From NCBI GenBank assembly GCA_002387565.1, contig DGJT01000002.1, forward strand, positions 1-25,060: DNA of 25,060 nt. Direction: 5' to 3'. Below, piece by piece: positions 14,600-23,219 of the stretch; the stretch's first letter is position 1; every line of letters begins with the position of its first letter. This DNA comes from Akkermansiaceae bacterium UBA4589 (lineage in GTDB: Bacteria; Verrucomicrobiota; Verrucomicrobiia; Verrucomicrobiales; Akkermansiaceae). The position numbers and the translations under genes were made by a program. A model generated the notes under the pieces. That model ran no database searches. It was given only the letters and a program-made list of their open reading frames with translations, and was not told where the DNA came from.

Positions 14600-16012
14600 A
14601 TGGCAACTCTTTCTTCAACGACAACCGCTCTTTGCGATAGCGATACTATTATTGCTATGGCGACCCCTGTTGGGCATGGCGCTATTTCTGTAATTCGTTT
14701 GAGCGGTTCTGCGGTGTTGCCAATTTTGCGAGTGGCGATAGTTGAAGATGATTGGGAGCCTAAACCTAGACATGCTTATCTGAAAACTCTTAAAGATGCC
14801 GAAGGAGCGACCGTGGATGAGGTGCTCATTACTTATTATAGAAATCCTGCAAGTTATACAGGTGAAGATACCATAGAACTTAGTGGTCATGGAGGTGTTT
14901 TTGTGACTCAAAAAGTTTTGCAACATTTGTTGAACTGTGGAACTGACCATGGCTTGAGATTGGCTCAAGCGGGTGAATTCACTCAGCGTGCTTATATGAA
15001 TGGTAAGCTTGACTTAACTCAAGCAGAAGCGGTCATGGACGTGATTTCGGCGCAAAGTGAGCTCGCTTTAAAAGCTGCTCAGAAACAATTAGGTGGTGAT
15101 TTTAAGCTGCAAATCATGCAGTATCAACAAAGCTTGCTTGAGGTGCTAGCCCAGATAGAGGCTTATATTGACTTTCCAGATGAACCATTAGAGCTAGAAT
15201 CATTAGCGCAGATTGCTCAGAAAGTGAGTCATATTAAAAAAGCAATTGCTCAGGCGTTGAATTTTAAAGATCAAAGTCGTTATGTGCGCGAAGGGGTCAA
15301 AACAGCACTGATTGGGGCGCCTAATGCTGGTAAGTCGAGCTTACTTAACACCTTAGTGGGTTATGAGCGTGCTATCGTTAGTGATATTCAGGGAACCACT
15401 CGAGACACAATTGAAGAGAGCCTACGTCTAGATGGTATGTTGTTGCGACTCATAGATACGGCCGGTATTCGTGATAGTGAAGATGTTATTGAAAAGCAAG
15501 GTATTGAGCGAAGTCACGCTGTTATTGAAGAAGCTGATCTTATCTTAGAAGTGGTAGATGTGAGCCAGGCAAAACCTGCAGGCTATCCATGGCTAGCTGA
15601 AGAGACAGAAAACAGAATAGTTTTATATAATAAATCAGACTTACCTATTCATAAAGATTGGCAGGCAGAATTAGAGCAGGAGTTAAAGCTTAAGGAGGAT
15701 GCATTTTTGATTTCTTGTGTAGAATCAAAAGGTATTGAAGAATTAAAGTCTGCCATTAAAAAGAAGCTAGGTTTAGAAGAGTGGCTCAATCAATCTGAGC
15801 TAATAGCGACTAATAAAAGGCAGCAAGAACACCTCAAGGAGAGTTTGAAATTTTTAGAAAAAACACTAGAATCGATAGATAAGACAGCTGAAGCAGAATG
15901 GATTTCATTTGAAATTAGAGAGGCTCTAGCACATCTAGGCGAAATTGTAGGTCATGTAGATACAGAAGACTTATTAGGCAAACTATTTTCAGCTTTTTGT
16001 GTGGGCAAGTGA
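14600..16012 (+). CDS. mnmE: tRNA modification GTPase MnmE
   Basis: MnmE (TrmE) works with MnmG to add the cmnm5 group to U34 of tRNAs that read two-codon boxes, including tRNA-Lys(TTT) such as the one 1.8 kb upstream. The 470-residue protein has an N-terminal folate-binding domain (with a GEFTQRAYMNGKLDL segment), a helical domain and an inserted G domain. G1 is GAPNAGKS (239-246), G2 DIQGTTRD, G3 DTAG (286-289) and G4 NKSD (344-347). It ends in FCVGK, the C-terminal Cys motif (Cys467). The frame opens at a TTG at 14582, inside the terminator T-run; the ATG at 14600 is the sensible start. A possible promoter, TTGCTA (14565-14570) and TTTATT (14588-14593), overlaps the terminator. Confidence 0.95.
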   Translation: MATLSSTTTALCDSDTIIAMATPVGHGAISVIRLSGSAVLPILRVAIVEDDWEPKPRHAYLKTLKDAEGATVDEVLITYYRNPASYTGEDTIELSGHGGVFVTQKVLQHLLNCGTDHGLRLAQAGEFTQRAYMNGKLDLTQAEAVMDVISAQSELALKAAQKQLGGDFKLQIMQYQQSLLEVLAQIEAYIDFPDEPLELESLAQIAQKVSHIKKAIAQALNFKDQSRYVREGVKTALIGAPNAGKSSLLNTLVGYERAIVSDIQGTTRDTIEESLRLDGMLLRLIDTAGIRDSEDVIEKQGIERSHAVIEEADLILEVVDVSQAKPAGYPWLAEETENRIVLYNKSDLPIHKDWQAELEQELKLKEDAFLISCVESKGIEELKSAIKKKLGLEEWLNQSELIATNKRQQEHLKESLKFLEKTLESIDKTAEAEWISFEIREALAHLGEIVGHVDTEDLLGKLFSAFCVGK

Positions 16013-16163
16013 TGAGGCTCTCTTGTAAGCTAGATTTGAAGTTGTTTTTTTGATTGAAGACTTGCCAATTATCGAGGTGCTTGGTAGCTTTCTTTAAACT
16101 TTTACTAAATAGTATTGAAATTAAAAAATGTCTTTTAAAAGTACTAGCAGTGAATAAGGTTTT

Positions 16164-16169
16164 TATAAT
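16164..16169 (+). promoter_or_regulatory. Predicted -10 box of the E2 gene
   Basis: A perfect TATAAT lies 13 nt before the ATG at 16183. No good -35 hexamer is found at the right distance. The predicted leader is under 10 nt. Confidence 0.4.
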
Positions 16170-16182
16170 TTAGGTTAATTTT

Positions 16183-17475
16183 ATGATGGCAATAGCAATT
16201 GAGATGCCCAAGCTTTCTGACACTATGTTAGAAGGTACTTTATTAAAATGGTGCAAACAAGAAGGAGACACTATCAGCGTAGGTGACATAATAGCTGAGA
16301 TTCAAACAGATAAAGCGACCATGGAAATGGAGGCTTTTGATGATGGAGTGCTCGCCAAAATTCTTGTCCAAGAAGGAGGTGTTGTGCCGGTCAAAAAACC
16401 ATTAGCTATTCTCGCAGAAGAGGGTGAGGATCCAAGTTCTCTAAGTATTGATGATATAGAAGCTGAAGTCGCAGAAGCTGCTCCAGTTGAAGAGGAGAGT
16501 ACAGAGTCTAAGTCAAGTAAGCCTTCGATGATTAAGTCAGGTAGTGCTCAAATTACTTCTGAAGAAGGAGAGCAATTAGCTGGTGACCCAAGCACTGTTA
16601 AATCATCACCACTAGCACGTAAAATCGCTCTTGCCAAAGGAGTTGATATCACCTTGGTCACAGGAACAGGCCCAGGTGGACGTATTGTAAAAGCTGACGT
16701 GGAGCTTGCAGCACGAAGACCTAAAGTGCAAACAGGTGGTGGTTCAGGTGGGCCAACTCCTGTGCCAAGTATGCCAGCAGGCAAAGGCGATACAGTGAAT
16801 GAGCCTTCTGTTATTCAAGCGATTGCCATTGATAGATTAACCACCTCTAAGCAAACGATTCCTCATTTTTATTTGCGTTTAGAAGCAGATGTGACTCGCT
16901 TAATGCAGTTGCGCAAACAAATTAATTCTCAGGTAGATGCTACTCATGGTAATAAGTTTACTGTGAATGATTTTGTGCTTAAGGCAGTAGTCGAAGCTAT
17001 CAAGAAAACTCCAGTCATTAATAGCTCTTATGACGGTGCTAATATAGTGTCTTATAAAGATACAGGTTTGAGTTTTGCGATTTCAGCAGGTGATGATTTG
17101 GTCACGCCAGTGATTCAAAAAGCCCAACTTAAATCTCTGCTACAGATTTCACAAGAGGCCAAAGAGTTAGTAAAAAAAGCTCAAATTAATCGCTTACATC
17201 CTAAGGATTTTGAAGGGGGTACGATTACTGTTTCTAATTTGGGTGCATGGGGCATCGAATCATTTGACGCGATTGTCAGCCCTCCACAAGCAGCGATTTT
17301 AGCTGTAGGTGCTGCGATTGAAAAGCCTGTTGTTGAAAATGGTGAAGTTGTGACTCAATGGAGAATGAATATCACGCTTTCTTGTGACCATCGTGTTGTC
17401 GATGGTGCAGCAGGTGCAGATTTTCTTAATGCTATCAAGAGAATGCTTGAGGCTCCATCACTCATGCTTATGTAA
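16183..17475 (+). CDS. Dihydrolipoamide acetyltransferase (E2) of a pyruvate dehydrogenase-type complex
   Basis: E2 forms the core of the 2-oxoacid dehydrogenase complex and moves the acyl group from E1 to CoA. The 430 residues show one lipoyl domain (about 3-80) with the lipoyl-lysine Lys44 in TDKATME. An acidic linker follows, then an E1/E3-binding domain (about 141-175, SSPLARKIALAKGVDI...GTGPGGRIVKADV), a second Gly/Pro-rich linker and the catalytic domain (about 206-430) with His403 and Asp407 in SCDHRVVDG. The opening AIEMPKLSDTMLEGTLLKW is typical of the pyruvate type (PdhC/AceF), but other substrates cannot be excluded. E1 and E3 genes are not adjacent. Two consecutive ATGs (16183 and 16186) are possible starts. 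pyrE follows after 26 bp and may be co-transcribed. Confidence 0.92.
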   Translation: MMAIAIEMPKLSDTMLEGTLLKWCKQEGDTISVGDIIAEIQTDKATMEMEAFDDGVLAKILVQEGGVVPVKKPLAILAEEGEDPSSLSIDDIEAEVAEAAPVEEESTESKSSKPSMIKSGSAQITSEEGEQLAGDPSTVKSSPLARKIALAKGVDITLVTGTGPGGRIVKADVELAARRPKVQTGGGSGGPTPVPSMPAGKGDTVNEPSVIQAIAIDRLTTSKQTIPHFYLRLEADVTRLMQLRKQINSQVDATHGNKFTVNDFVLKAVVEAIKKTPVINSSYDGANIVSYKDTGLSFAISAGDDLVTPVIQKAQLKSLLQISQEAKELVKKAQINRLHPKDFEGGTITVSNLGAWGIESFDAIVSPPQAAILAVGAAIEKPVVENGEVVTQWRMNITLSCDHRVVDGAAGADFLNAIKRMLEAPSLMLM

Positions 17476-17501
17476 TGAGCTAGAGTTGACAAGTTTTTAC
17501 T

Positions 17502-18053
17502 ATGGATACAAAAGAAAAATTAAAAGCAATTTTACAAGAGCGCTCTATTCGCTTTGGTGATTTTACTTTGGCGTCAGGTGCTAAGAGTGATTTTTATGTA
17601 GATTGTAGAGTCACAGCTTTAGACCCTCAAGCTGCTAATTATATAGGAGAAGCTGCTTGTGACTTGCTAAAAGCCCAAGACTTAACTCTAGATGCTATTG
17701 GTGGCATGACGATGGGTGCGGACCCTATATGTTTAGCTGTAGGCATGGCATCACTGGAAGATGAAGGATTGCAAACACTTAATGTATTTGTCGTACGCAA
17801 GGAGCCCAAGGGCTATGGTGCGGGCAAGCAAATTGAGGGTAATTTTAAACCAGGTCAAAAAATAGTAGTTGTAGATGATGTGATCACTACAGGAGGCTCA
17901 ACTCTCAAGGCGGTAGATGTTATCGAAGCTGCTGGAGGAGAAGTAGTTTTAGCGCTAGTTCTTGTAGACAGAGAAGAAGGAGGTAGAGCTGCAATTGAGG
18001 CGAGGAATATACCTGTTGTAAGCCTTTTTACTAAATCAGATTTCAAGATTTAG
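17502..18053 (+). CDS. pyrE: Orotate phosphoribosyltransferase
   Basis: PyrE joins orotate and PRPP to give OMP in pyrimidine synthesis. The 183-residue protein has the PRPP-binding signature VVVDDVITTGGST (122-134). It also has the flexible-loop lysines in VRKEPKGYGAGKQIEG (about 98-113) and the early FTLASGAKSDFYVDCR segment that holds orotate. The start ATG 17502 leaves 26 bp after the E2 stop, without a terminator, so read-through from the E2 gene is likely. A TTGACA lies just before the start, but it is too close to act as a -35 for this ATG. Confidence 0.96.
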   Translation: MDTKEKLKAILQERSIRFGDFTLASGAKSDFYVDCRVTALDPQAANYIGEAACDLLKAQDLTLDAIGGMTMGADPICLAVGMASLEDEGLQTLNVFVVRKEPKGYGAGKQIEGNFKPGQKIVVVDDVITTGGSTLKAVDVIEAAGGEVVLALVLVDREEGGRAAIEARNIPVVSLFTKSDFKI

Positions 18054-18108
18054 GGTGTGCAAGTTATAATTTTAAGAGTATTTAAACAAATATTTTTAAA
18101 ATCAGCGT

Positions 18109-18137
18109 TGTTTAGATTAGATTCAATCATTTATCAA
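18109..18137 (+). promoter_or_regulatory. Predicted promoter of first redoxin gene
   Basis: TTGTTT (18109-18114), a 17-bp spacer and TATCAA (18132-18137) end 4 nt before the ATG at 18142. This is a weak match, but it has the same close spacing to the start codon seen at other genes in the window. Confidence 0.3.
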
Positions 18138-18141
18138 CGTT

Positions 18142-18771
18142 ATGAAAAACACCATTAAAACTATTAGTAAAACTTTAGTAGCTGCAACTGTGGCTATTAG
18201 CTTAACACAATTAGCGCAAGCATCTCCAGTTACACCATTAGCTATAGGCGAGTCAGCGCCAGACTTTAGCTTAAAAGGCACGGACGGTAAAACTTACCAA
18301 CTCAGTGACTATGCAGATAAAGATGTCATGGTTGTGGTGTTTGGATGCAACCACTGCCCATTTATGGTGCCAGCTTGGACTCGCCTCAATGCTTTTGCTA
18401 CTGATTATGCTGATAAAAGTGTTGGTTTTGTAGTGATTAATTCAAACGATCCTAATTATGGCGGTGGCAGTGATAATTTTGAAGCTATGGTTAAAGAATA
18501 TGCTAAGCAATCTATGCAATTCCCCTATATTTATGATGGAGAGACCCAGAAAGTAGCAAAGGCTTACGGGGCTCTAGCAACACCACATGCTTTTATTTTT
18601 GATAAAAATCGCAAGCTAGTTTACCAAGGTCAATTTGATAATGGTAAGCGTAATCCAGGTCCTACGGATATTAATACGGTTAGAGATAATGTAGATGCAA
18701 TTTTAGCGGGTAAAACCATTGAAACGCCAACCACTAGAGCTATAGGTTGTAGTATCAAATGGAAAAAATAG
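18142..18771 (+). CDS. Exported thioredoxin-like redoxin (AhpC/TSA type)
   Basis: The protein has 209 residues. A signal peptide is clear: basic start, hydrophobic 10-24, and cleavage near AQAS (25-28). The mature domain opens with IGESAPDFSLKGTDGK, the usual redoxin entry, and has Cys69-Asn-His-Cys72 in FGCNHCPFMVPAW, where thioredoxins have CxxC. A conserved cis-Pro segment (ALATPHAFIFD) and a late Cys203 in GCSIKW follow. CNHCP redoxins of this type are extracytoplasmic thiol oxidoreductases or peroxidases; the partner is unknown. The next gene encodes a paralogue of this domain, separated by a terminator, which points to a tandem duplication. Confidence 0.85.
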   Translation: MKNTIKTISKTLVAATVAISLTQLAQASPVTPLAIGESAPDFSLKGTDGKTYQLSDYADKDVMVVVFGCNHCPFMVPAWTRLNAFATDYADKSVGFVVINSNDPNYGGGSDNFEAMVKEYAKQSMQFPYIYDGETQKVAKAYGALATPHAFIFDKNRKLVYQGQFDNGKRNPGPTDINTVRDNVDAILAGKTIETPTTRAIGCSIKWKK

Positions 18772-18808
18772 ATTTTAGTTCATATTTGTCTTAGTTATAA
18801 TATCGTAG

Positions 18809-18852
18809 CCTCGGTTATCCGTTTTTAGTTAATTTGGATAACCGAGGTTTTT
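18809..18852 (+). terminator. Terminator between the two redoxin genes
   Basis: CCTCGGTTATCC (18809-18820) pairs perfectly with GGATAACCGAGG (18836-18847). The loop is 15 nt and a T5 run follows. It separates the two paralogous genes into two transcripts. Confidence 0.85.
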
Positions 18853-18890
18853 GATTGTCAAATATAATTTATAAGTTAACTTAAAAAAAT

Positions 18891-20078
18891 ATGAAAAAAC
18901 AAAATTTCTTCATTATCCTGGCTTGCCTAGCAAGTATCTTTACTTTTTCTTTCGCAGCAGAACAGTTTAAACCTATACCGTTAGCCATCGGATCTCAAGC
19001 ACCTGATTTCAACCTCAAAGGTGTGGATGACAAAGATTATAGCTTGGCTTCATTTGCTGAAGATGACTATTTAGTGTTAGTCTTTACCTCTAATCATTGT
19101 CCTGATGCTATTGGAGCTTGGGGACGACTCAATGATTTTGCCAAAGAGTACAAGAGCAAGGGAGTCGCTGTCGCTGCTATCAGTTCTAATGACCCATTAG
19201 CATTGAGGCTCGAAGAGTATCGATACTCTATTTATGGGGATAGTTTTGAGGAAATGAAGTTAGAGTCTGATGAGCGTCAACTCGTTTTTCCTTATCTTTA
19301 TGATGGGGACACTCAAGTTGTAGCCAAAGCTTATGGTGCCATGGCGACACCGCATGTATTTATTTTAGATAAAGAGCGCAAATTAGTCTACCAAGGTCAT
19401 TTTGATAGTGGTCGTCGTAATCAAACGACAGACTTAAGCCAAATTGAAAAAAATACCGTACGTGATAATATTGATACTTTGTTAGCCGGCGGCAAGATTG
19501 CTGAGCCTAAGACTCGAGTGCATGGTTGTTCAACTAAGTGGAGCTATAAGCGTGATACAGTCAAGAAAAAGGAAGAGATGTGGAGGGCTTTGCCAGTAGA
19601 AGTCGAAATGGCAGAGTTGTCTACTATCAAAGAGTTGGTTGCTAATAAGACAGAAAAATTACGTATTATTAATGTTTGGTCTATCTATTGCCCTCCATGT
19701 GTGGCTGAATTTCCTGATTTAGTAGATACTTATAGGCGTTATGATATGCGAGGAGTAGAGCTTATTACTATCGCTTTAGATGAGGCGCAAGATGCTGGCG
19801 AGGTCAAAAAATTCCTCAAGGAGCAAGCGTTACCAGTAAGCCCATTTAATAAAAAATCAGTAGTGGCAGAAGGTAGAACTACGAATAATTATCAATACGC
19901 AGGTGATGATTTAGATGAGTTTTGTGATATCATAGACCCAGAATGGCTGGGGCCGATTCCTTACACTCTGGTTGTAGCTCCAGGAGGAGAAGTCATATTC
20001 CGTCATCAAAATGAAATCGACCCGATTGAATTGCGTAAGGTTATTATCAAATACATGATGGATAACAAAGTTAAATAA
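18891..20078 (+). CDS. Exported two-domain redoxin: degenerate redoxin fused to TlpA-like thioredoxin
   Basis: The protein has 395 residues with a signal peptide (about 1-22, cleavage near FAA). Domain 1 (about 28-220) is a paralogue of the upstream redoxin: the same IGSQAPDFNLKGVDDK entry, ATPHVFILD segment and GCSTKW end. Its active site reads Ser67-Asn-His-Cys70, so the first cysteine is lost. Domain 2 (about 240-395) is TlpA/ResA-like with an intact Cys267-Pro-Pro-Cys270 in NVWSIYCPPCVAEFPD. A charged linker (KRDTVKKKEEM) joins them. The second domain could reduce the remaining cysteine of the first, or domain 1 may only bind the substrate. It probably acts outside the cytoplasm. Confidence 0.85.
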   Translation: MKKQNFFIILACLASIFTFSFAAEQFKPIPLAIGSQAPDFNLKGVDDKDYSLASFAEDDYLVLVFTSNHCPDAIGAWGRLNDFAKEYKSKGVAVAAISSNDPLALRLEEYRYSIYGDSFEEMKLESDERQLVFPYLYDGDTQVVAKAYGAMATPHVFILDKERKLVYQGHFDSGRRNQTTDLSQIEKNTVRDNIDTLLAGGKIAEPKTRVHGCSTKWSYKRDTVKKKEEMWRALPVEVEMAELSTIKELVANKTEKLRIINVWSIYCPPCVAEFPDLVDTYRRYDMRGVELITIALDEAQDAGEVKKFLKEQALPVSPFNKKSVVAEGRTTNNYQYAGDDLDEFCDIIDPEWLGPIPYTLVVAPGGEVIFRHQNEIDPIELRKVIIKYMMDNKVK

Positions 20079-20118
20079 GCTTTCCATTTGGTCGCTTATT
20101 TGTAAAAGCTAGCGATTC

Positions 20119-20163
20119 AAAGCAAAGCCTCAAACTCTTAGTTTGGGGCTTGTTGCTTTTATG
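20119..20163 (+). terminator. Terminator after the two-domain redoxin gene
   Basis: A stem with core GCCTCAAACT / AGTTTGGGGC and outer AAGC/GCTT pairing spans 20119-20159, with a CTT loop and a short T-run. It separates the redoxins from dapL. Confidence 0.75.
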
Positions 20164-20172
20164 AAGTAAAAC

Positions 20173-20200
20173 TTGTTTTTTTTGTAAAATAATTCATAGT
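20173..20200 (+). promoter_or_regulatory. Predicted dapL promoter
   Basis: TTGTTT (20173-20178), a 16-bp spacer and CATAGT (20195-20200) end 6 nt before the ATG at 20207. TAAAAT at 20185-20190 is an alternative -10. The stretch TAGTTTTG also fits the Bacteroidota -7 motif TAnnTTTG, but other promoters here do not follow it. Confidence 0.3.
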
Positions 20201-20206
20201 TTTGCC

Positions 20207-21439
20207 ATGATTAGTATCAATGAAAACTTCTTGAAATTACAAGCTGGCTACTTATTTCCTGAGATAGCCAGAAGGGTCAATTTATATAGCTCAGAAAACT
20301 CTGATGCAGCTAAATCACTCATTCGTTGTGGGATTGGTGATGTGACAGAGCCATTGCCTTTGACTGCTCGTGAGGCTCTGAAGGCTGGAGTGGATGAGTT
20401 AGGTTCAGCAGCTACATTTCGTGGTTATGGTCCTGAGCAAGGTTATGACTTTTTACGTGAAGCTATTGCGGATCATGCTTATGCAGGTGTTGACGTGAAT
20501 GCAGATGAGGTATTTGTTTCTGATGGCTCTAAATGTGACACGAGTAACATCCTTGATATTTTTGGTCATGATAACAAGATTGGTATTACGGATCCAGTAT
20601 ATCCAGTATACGTAGATACTAATGTTATGGCAGGTCATACAGGTGAGGCTGACGAATCAGGTAGTTATGCTGGGTTACACTATCTAGAGTGCAATAAAGA
20701 TAATGGCTTTGTGCCAAGTATTCCTGATGAGGCTTTAGACATTGTCTATCTTTGTTACCCTAACAACCCTACTGGTGCTGTAGCGACACGCGAGCAACTT
20801 GAGGCTTGGGTCGCCTACGCTCTTAAGCACAAAGCTATCTTACTTTATGATGCTGCTTATGAAGCCTTTATCCAAGATGATTCAGTACCACACAGTATCT
20901 ATGAAATTGAAGGCGCACGTGATTGCGCAATTGAATTTAGATCATTTTCTAAAAACGGTGGCTTTACTGGTGTACGTTGTGCGTACAGCATCGTGCCTAA
21001 GAATTTAACAGCCACTACAAGCAAAGGTGAGGAAGTGACTTTACACAGCTTATGGCAACGTCGCCAAAGCACTAAGTTTAACGGAGTAAGTTACCCAGTA
21101 CAAAAAGCTGCTGCTGCATTATTCACTCCAGAAGGCAAAGCTGAAATAGGTGCACTCATTGCTAACTACATGGAAAATGCACAATTACTCAGTGATGCTT
21201 GCAAATCTGCAGGCTTAACTGTTTATGGTGGCGAGAATGCTCCTTATGTATGGATTGCCTGTCCGGAAGATTTAGATAGTTGGGGTGCTTTTGACCTCTT
21301 TCTTGAGAAGGCACAGGTAGTTGTCACTCCAGGTGCTGGTTTTGGTCAGGGTGGTGAGGGCTACTTCCGTATTTCAGCCTTTAACTCACGCTCTAATGTT
21401 GAAGAGGTTTGTAAGCGTATTACGAACTTATTTAATTAA
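20207..21439 (+). CDS. dapL: LL-diaminopimelate aminotransferase
   Basis: DapL converts tetrahydrodipicolinate straight to LL-diaminopimelate, bypassing the DapD/C/E steps, for lysine and peptidoglycan. The 410-residue length fits the family. Motifs present are IGDVTEPLP near 43-51, the DapL-specific SDGSKCDTSNI (105-115), YPNNPTG (174-180) and the PLP-lysine Lys249 in FRSFSKNGGFTGVRC. DapL is typical of Chlamydiae, Verrucomicrobiota, cyanobacteria, spirochaetes and some Bacteroidota, which is one reason for the proposed taxonomy. It heads a compact run of plus-strand genes: the next gene starts 8 bp after its stop. Confidence 0.96.
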   Translation: MISINENFLKLQAGYLFPEIARRVNLYSSENSDAAKSLIRCGIGDVTEPLPLTAREALKAGVDELGSAATFRGYGPEQGYDFLREAIADHAYAGVDVNADEVFVSDGSKCDTSNILDIFGHDNKIGITDPVYPVYVDTNVMAGHTGEADESGSYAGLHYLECNKDNGFVPSIPDEALDIVYLCYPNNPTGAVATREQLEAWVAYALKHKAILLYDAAYEAFIQDDSVPHSIYEIEGARDCAIEFRSFSKNGGFTGVRCAYSIVPKNLTATTSKGEEVTLHSLWQRRQSTKFNGVSYPVQKAAAALFTPEGKAEIGALIANYMENAQLLSDACKSAGLTVYGGENAPYVWIACPEDLDSWGAFDLFLEKAQVVVTPGAGFGQGGEGYFRISAFNSRSNVEEVCKRITNLFN

Positions 21440-21447
21440 CTTATTTA

Positions 21448-22131
21448 ATGATGAAAATAACTTATCTAGGTCACGCTTCTTTTATGCTAGAAATAGCGGG
21501 CAAATCATTGTTGATTGACCCCTTTATCTCAGCTAATGAATTAGCCAAGGATATTAACCTAGATGAGTTAAAGCCTGATTATATATTACTCACACATGGT
21601 CATCAAGACCATGTGCTGGATGTTGAGGTCATCGCCAAGCAAAGTGGCGCTACCATTATATCTAATTTTGAAATTGTATCTTGGTTCGCCGAGCAAGGGT
21701 TAGAGGGACACCCTATGAACTTTGGAGGTGAATATACTATAGATGGCATCACTATGAAGTCAGTAGTAGCTCAGCACTCTAGTGTCTTGCCAGATGGTAC
21801 TTATGGTGGAAATCCTGGAGGTTTCGTAATTTGGGATGCTAGTAGTTGTGTTTATATTGCAGGAGATACTGCGCTGACATTAGATATGCAGCTTATACCT
21901 CAGACTTGTCCCCCATTAGATGTGGCTATTTTACCTGTAGGTGATAACTTTACCATGGGTTACAAAGATGCGTGCCTTGCAGCAGATTTTGTTAATTGCG
22001 ATAAAATCATAGGTTGTCACTATGACACTTTTCCTCCTATTGAGATTGACCATGATGAGGCTCAAGCGCATTTTGCCAACCAAGGTAAGAGCTTACTACT
22101 CATGGGTATAGGAGAGCAGGCTGAATTTTAA
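21448..22131 (+). CDS. UPF0173-type metal-dependent hydrolase (metallo-beta-lactamase fold)
   Basis: The 227-residue protein opens with MKITYLGHASFMLEIAGKSLLIDPFI and carries LTHGHQDHVLDV with the metal ligands His50, His52, Asp54 and His55. Further ligands are probably in AQHSS, IAGDTAL and IIGCHYDTFP. UPF0173 members are two-metal hydrolases of the beta-lactamase fold, mostly with unknown substrates. Two ATGs in a row give 21448 or 21451 as start. The close spacing on both sides (8 and 11 bp) suggests transcription with dapL and rfbB, but no functional tie is evident. Confidence 0.9.
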   Translation: MMKITYLGHASFMLEIAGKSLLIDPFISANELAKDINLDELKPDYILLTHGHQDHVLDVEVIAKQSGATIISNFEIVSWFAEQGLEGHPMNFGGEYTIDGITMKSVVAQHSSVLPDGTYGGNPGGFVIWDASSCVYIAGDTALTLDMQLIPQTCPPLDVAILPVGDNFTMGYKDACLAADFVNCDKIIGCHYDTFPPIEIDHDEAQAHFANQGKSLLLMGIGEQAEF

Positions 22132-22142
22132 AATCTCAATTT

Positions 22143-23204
22143 ATGAAAATTTTAGTAACAGGAGGCGCTGGCTTCATCGGCAGTGCCGTAGTGCGTTATA
22201 TTATTAACAATACTACAGATGAAGTTATTAATGTAGATAAGCTCACGTATGCAGGTAATCTGGCGTCATTAGCTCCTGTTGATCAATCAGGCCGCTATCA
22301 TTTTGAACAGGTTGATATCCTCAATAAGGCTGAGCTTACAAGAGTATTTAATCAGTATCAACCAGACGCTATTATGCACTTAGCGGCTGAGTCTCATGTG
22401 GATAGGTCTATTGATTCAGCAGGTGAGTTTATCGAGACTAATATTGTAGGCACTTACCAATTACTAGAGGTAGCGAGAGCTTATTATTTGCAACTTAATC
22501 CAGAGCAACAAGCTGCCTTTAAATTTCATCATATTTCAACTGATGAGGTGTATGGTGATTTAGAAGGAACTACTGATTTATTTACCGAGGAGACCTCTTA
22601 CGAGCCAAGCTCTCCTTATTCTGCGTCCAAAGCTGCGTCAGATCATTTAGTTAGAGCGTGGGGGCGTACCTATGGCCTTCCTATTGTGGTGACTAACTGC
22701 TCTAATAATTACGGCCCCTACCATTTCCCAGAGAAACTCGTGCCACATATTATACTCAATGCTTTAGCAGGTAAGTCGCTGCCCATCTATGGTGATGGCT
22801 CTCAGATTAGAGACTGGCTCTACGTGGAAGATCACGCTGAAGCTCTTTACATAGTCGTCACTCAAGGAGAGCTCAACGAGACTTACAATATAGGCGGGCA
22901 TAATGAGAAAAAAAACTTAGAAGTGGTTGAGTACCTCTGTGAATTACTTGAGGAATTGGCGCCAGAGCAAAAAACTCAAGGCTTACTAAATTACAAAGAT
23001 TTAATTACTTTTGTGGCGGATAGACCAGGGCACGATGTGCGTTACGCGATTGACGCTAGCAAGATTCAAGCTGAGTTAGGATGGCAGCCTAAAGAGACCT
23101 TTGAAACAGGTATGCGCAAAACGGTTGAATGGTATCTAACTAACGCTCCTTGGTACGAGGCTATTTTATCAGGTGATTATCAACTTGATAGAAAAGGACT
23201 ATAA
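22143..23204 (+). CDS. rfbB: dTDP-glucose 4,6-dehydratase
   Basis: RfbB (RmlB) turns dTDP-glucose into dTDP-4-keto-6-deoxyglucose, precursor of dTDP-rhamnose and other deoxysugars. The 353-residue extended SDR shows the NAD motif TGGAGFIGS (6-14), the active-site Thr-Asp-Glu in STDEVYGDL (132-140) and the Tyr159xxxLys163 pair in YSASK. SHVDRSI and NCSNNYGPYHFPEKL are family hallmarks. rfbA, which makes its substrate, follows after an inserted GxxExxY gene. rfbC and rfbD are not seen in the window, so the final sugar is uncertain. Confidence 0.96.
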   Translation: MKILVTGGAGFIGSAVVRYIINNTTDEVINVDKLTYAGNLASLAPVDQSGRYHFEQVDILNKAELTRVFNQYQPDAIMHLAAESHVDRSIDSAGEFIETNIVGTYQLLEVARAYYLQLNPEQQAAFKFHHISTDEVYGDLEGTTDLFTEETSYEPSSPYSASKAASDHLVRAWGRTYGLPIVVTNCSNNYGPYHFPEKLVPHIILNALAGKSLPIYGDGSQIRDWLYVEDHAEALYIVVTQGELNETYNIGGHNEKKNLEVVEYLCELLEELAPEQKTQGLLNYKDLITFVADRPGHDVRYAIDASKIQAELGWQPKETFETGMRKTVEWYLTNAPWYEAILSGDYQLDRKGL

Positions 23205-23219
23205 GGCTATTAAAGAAAT

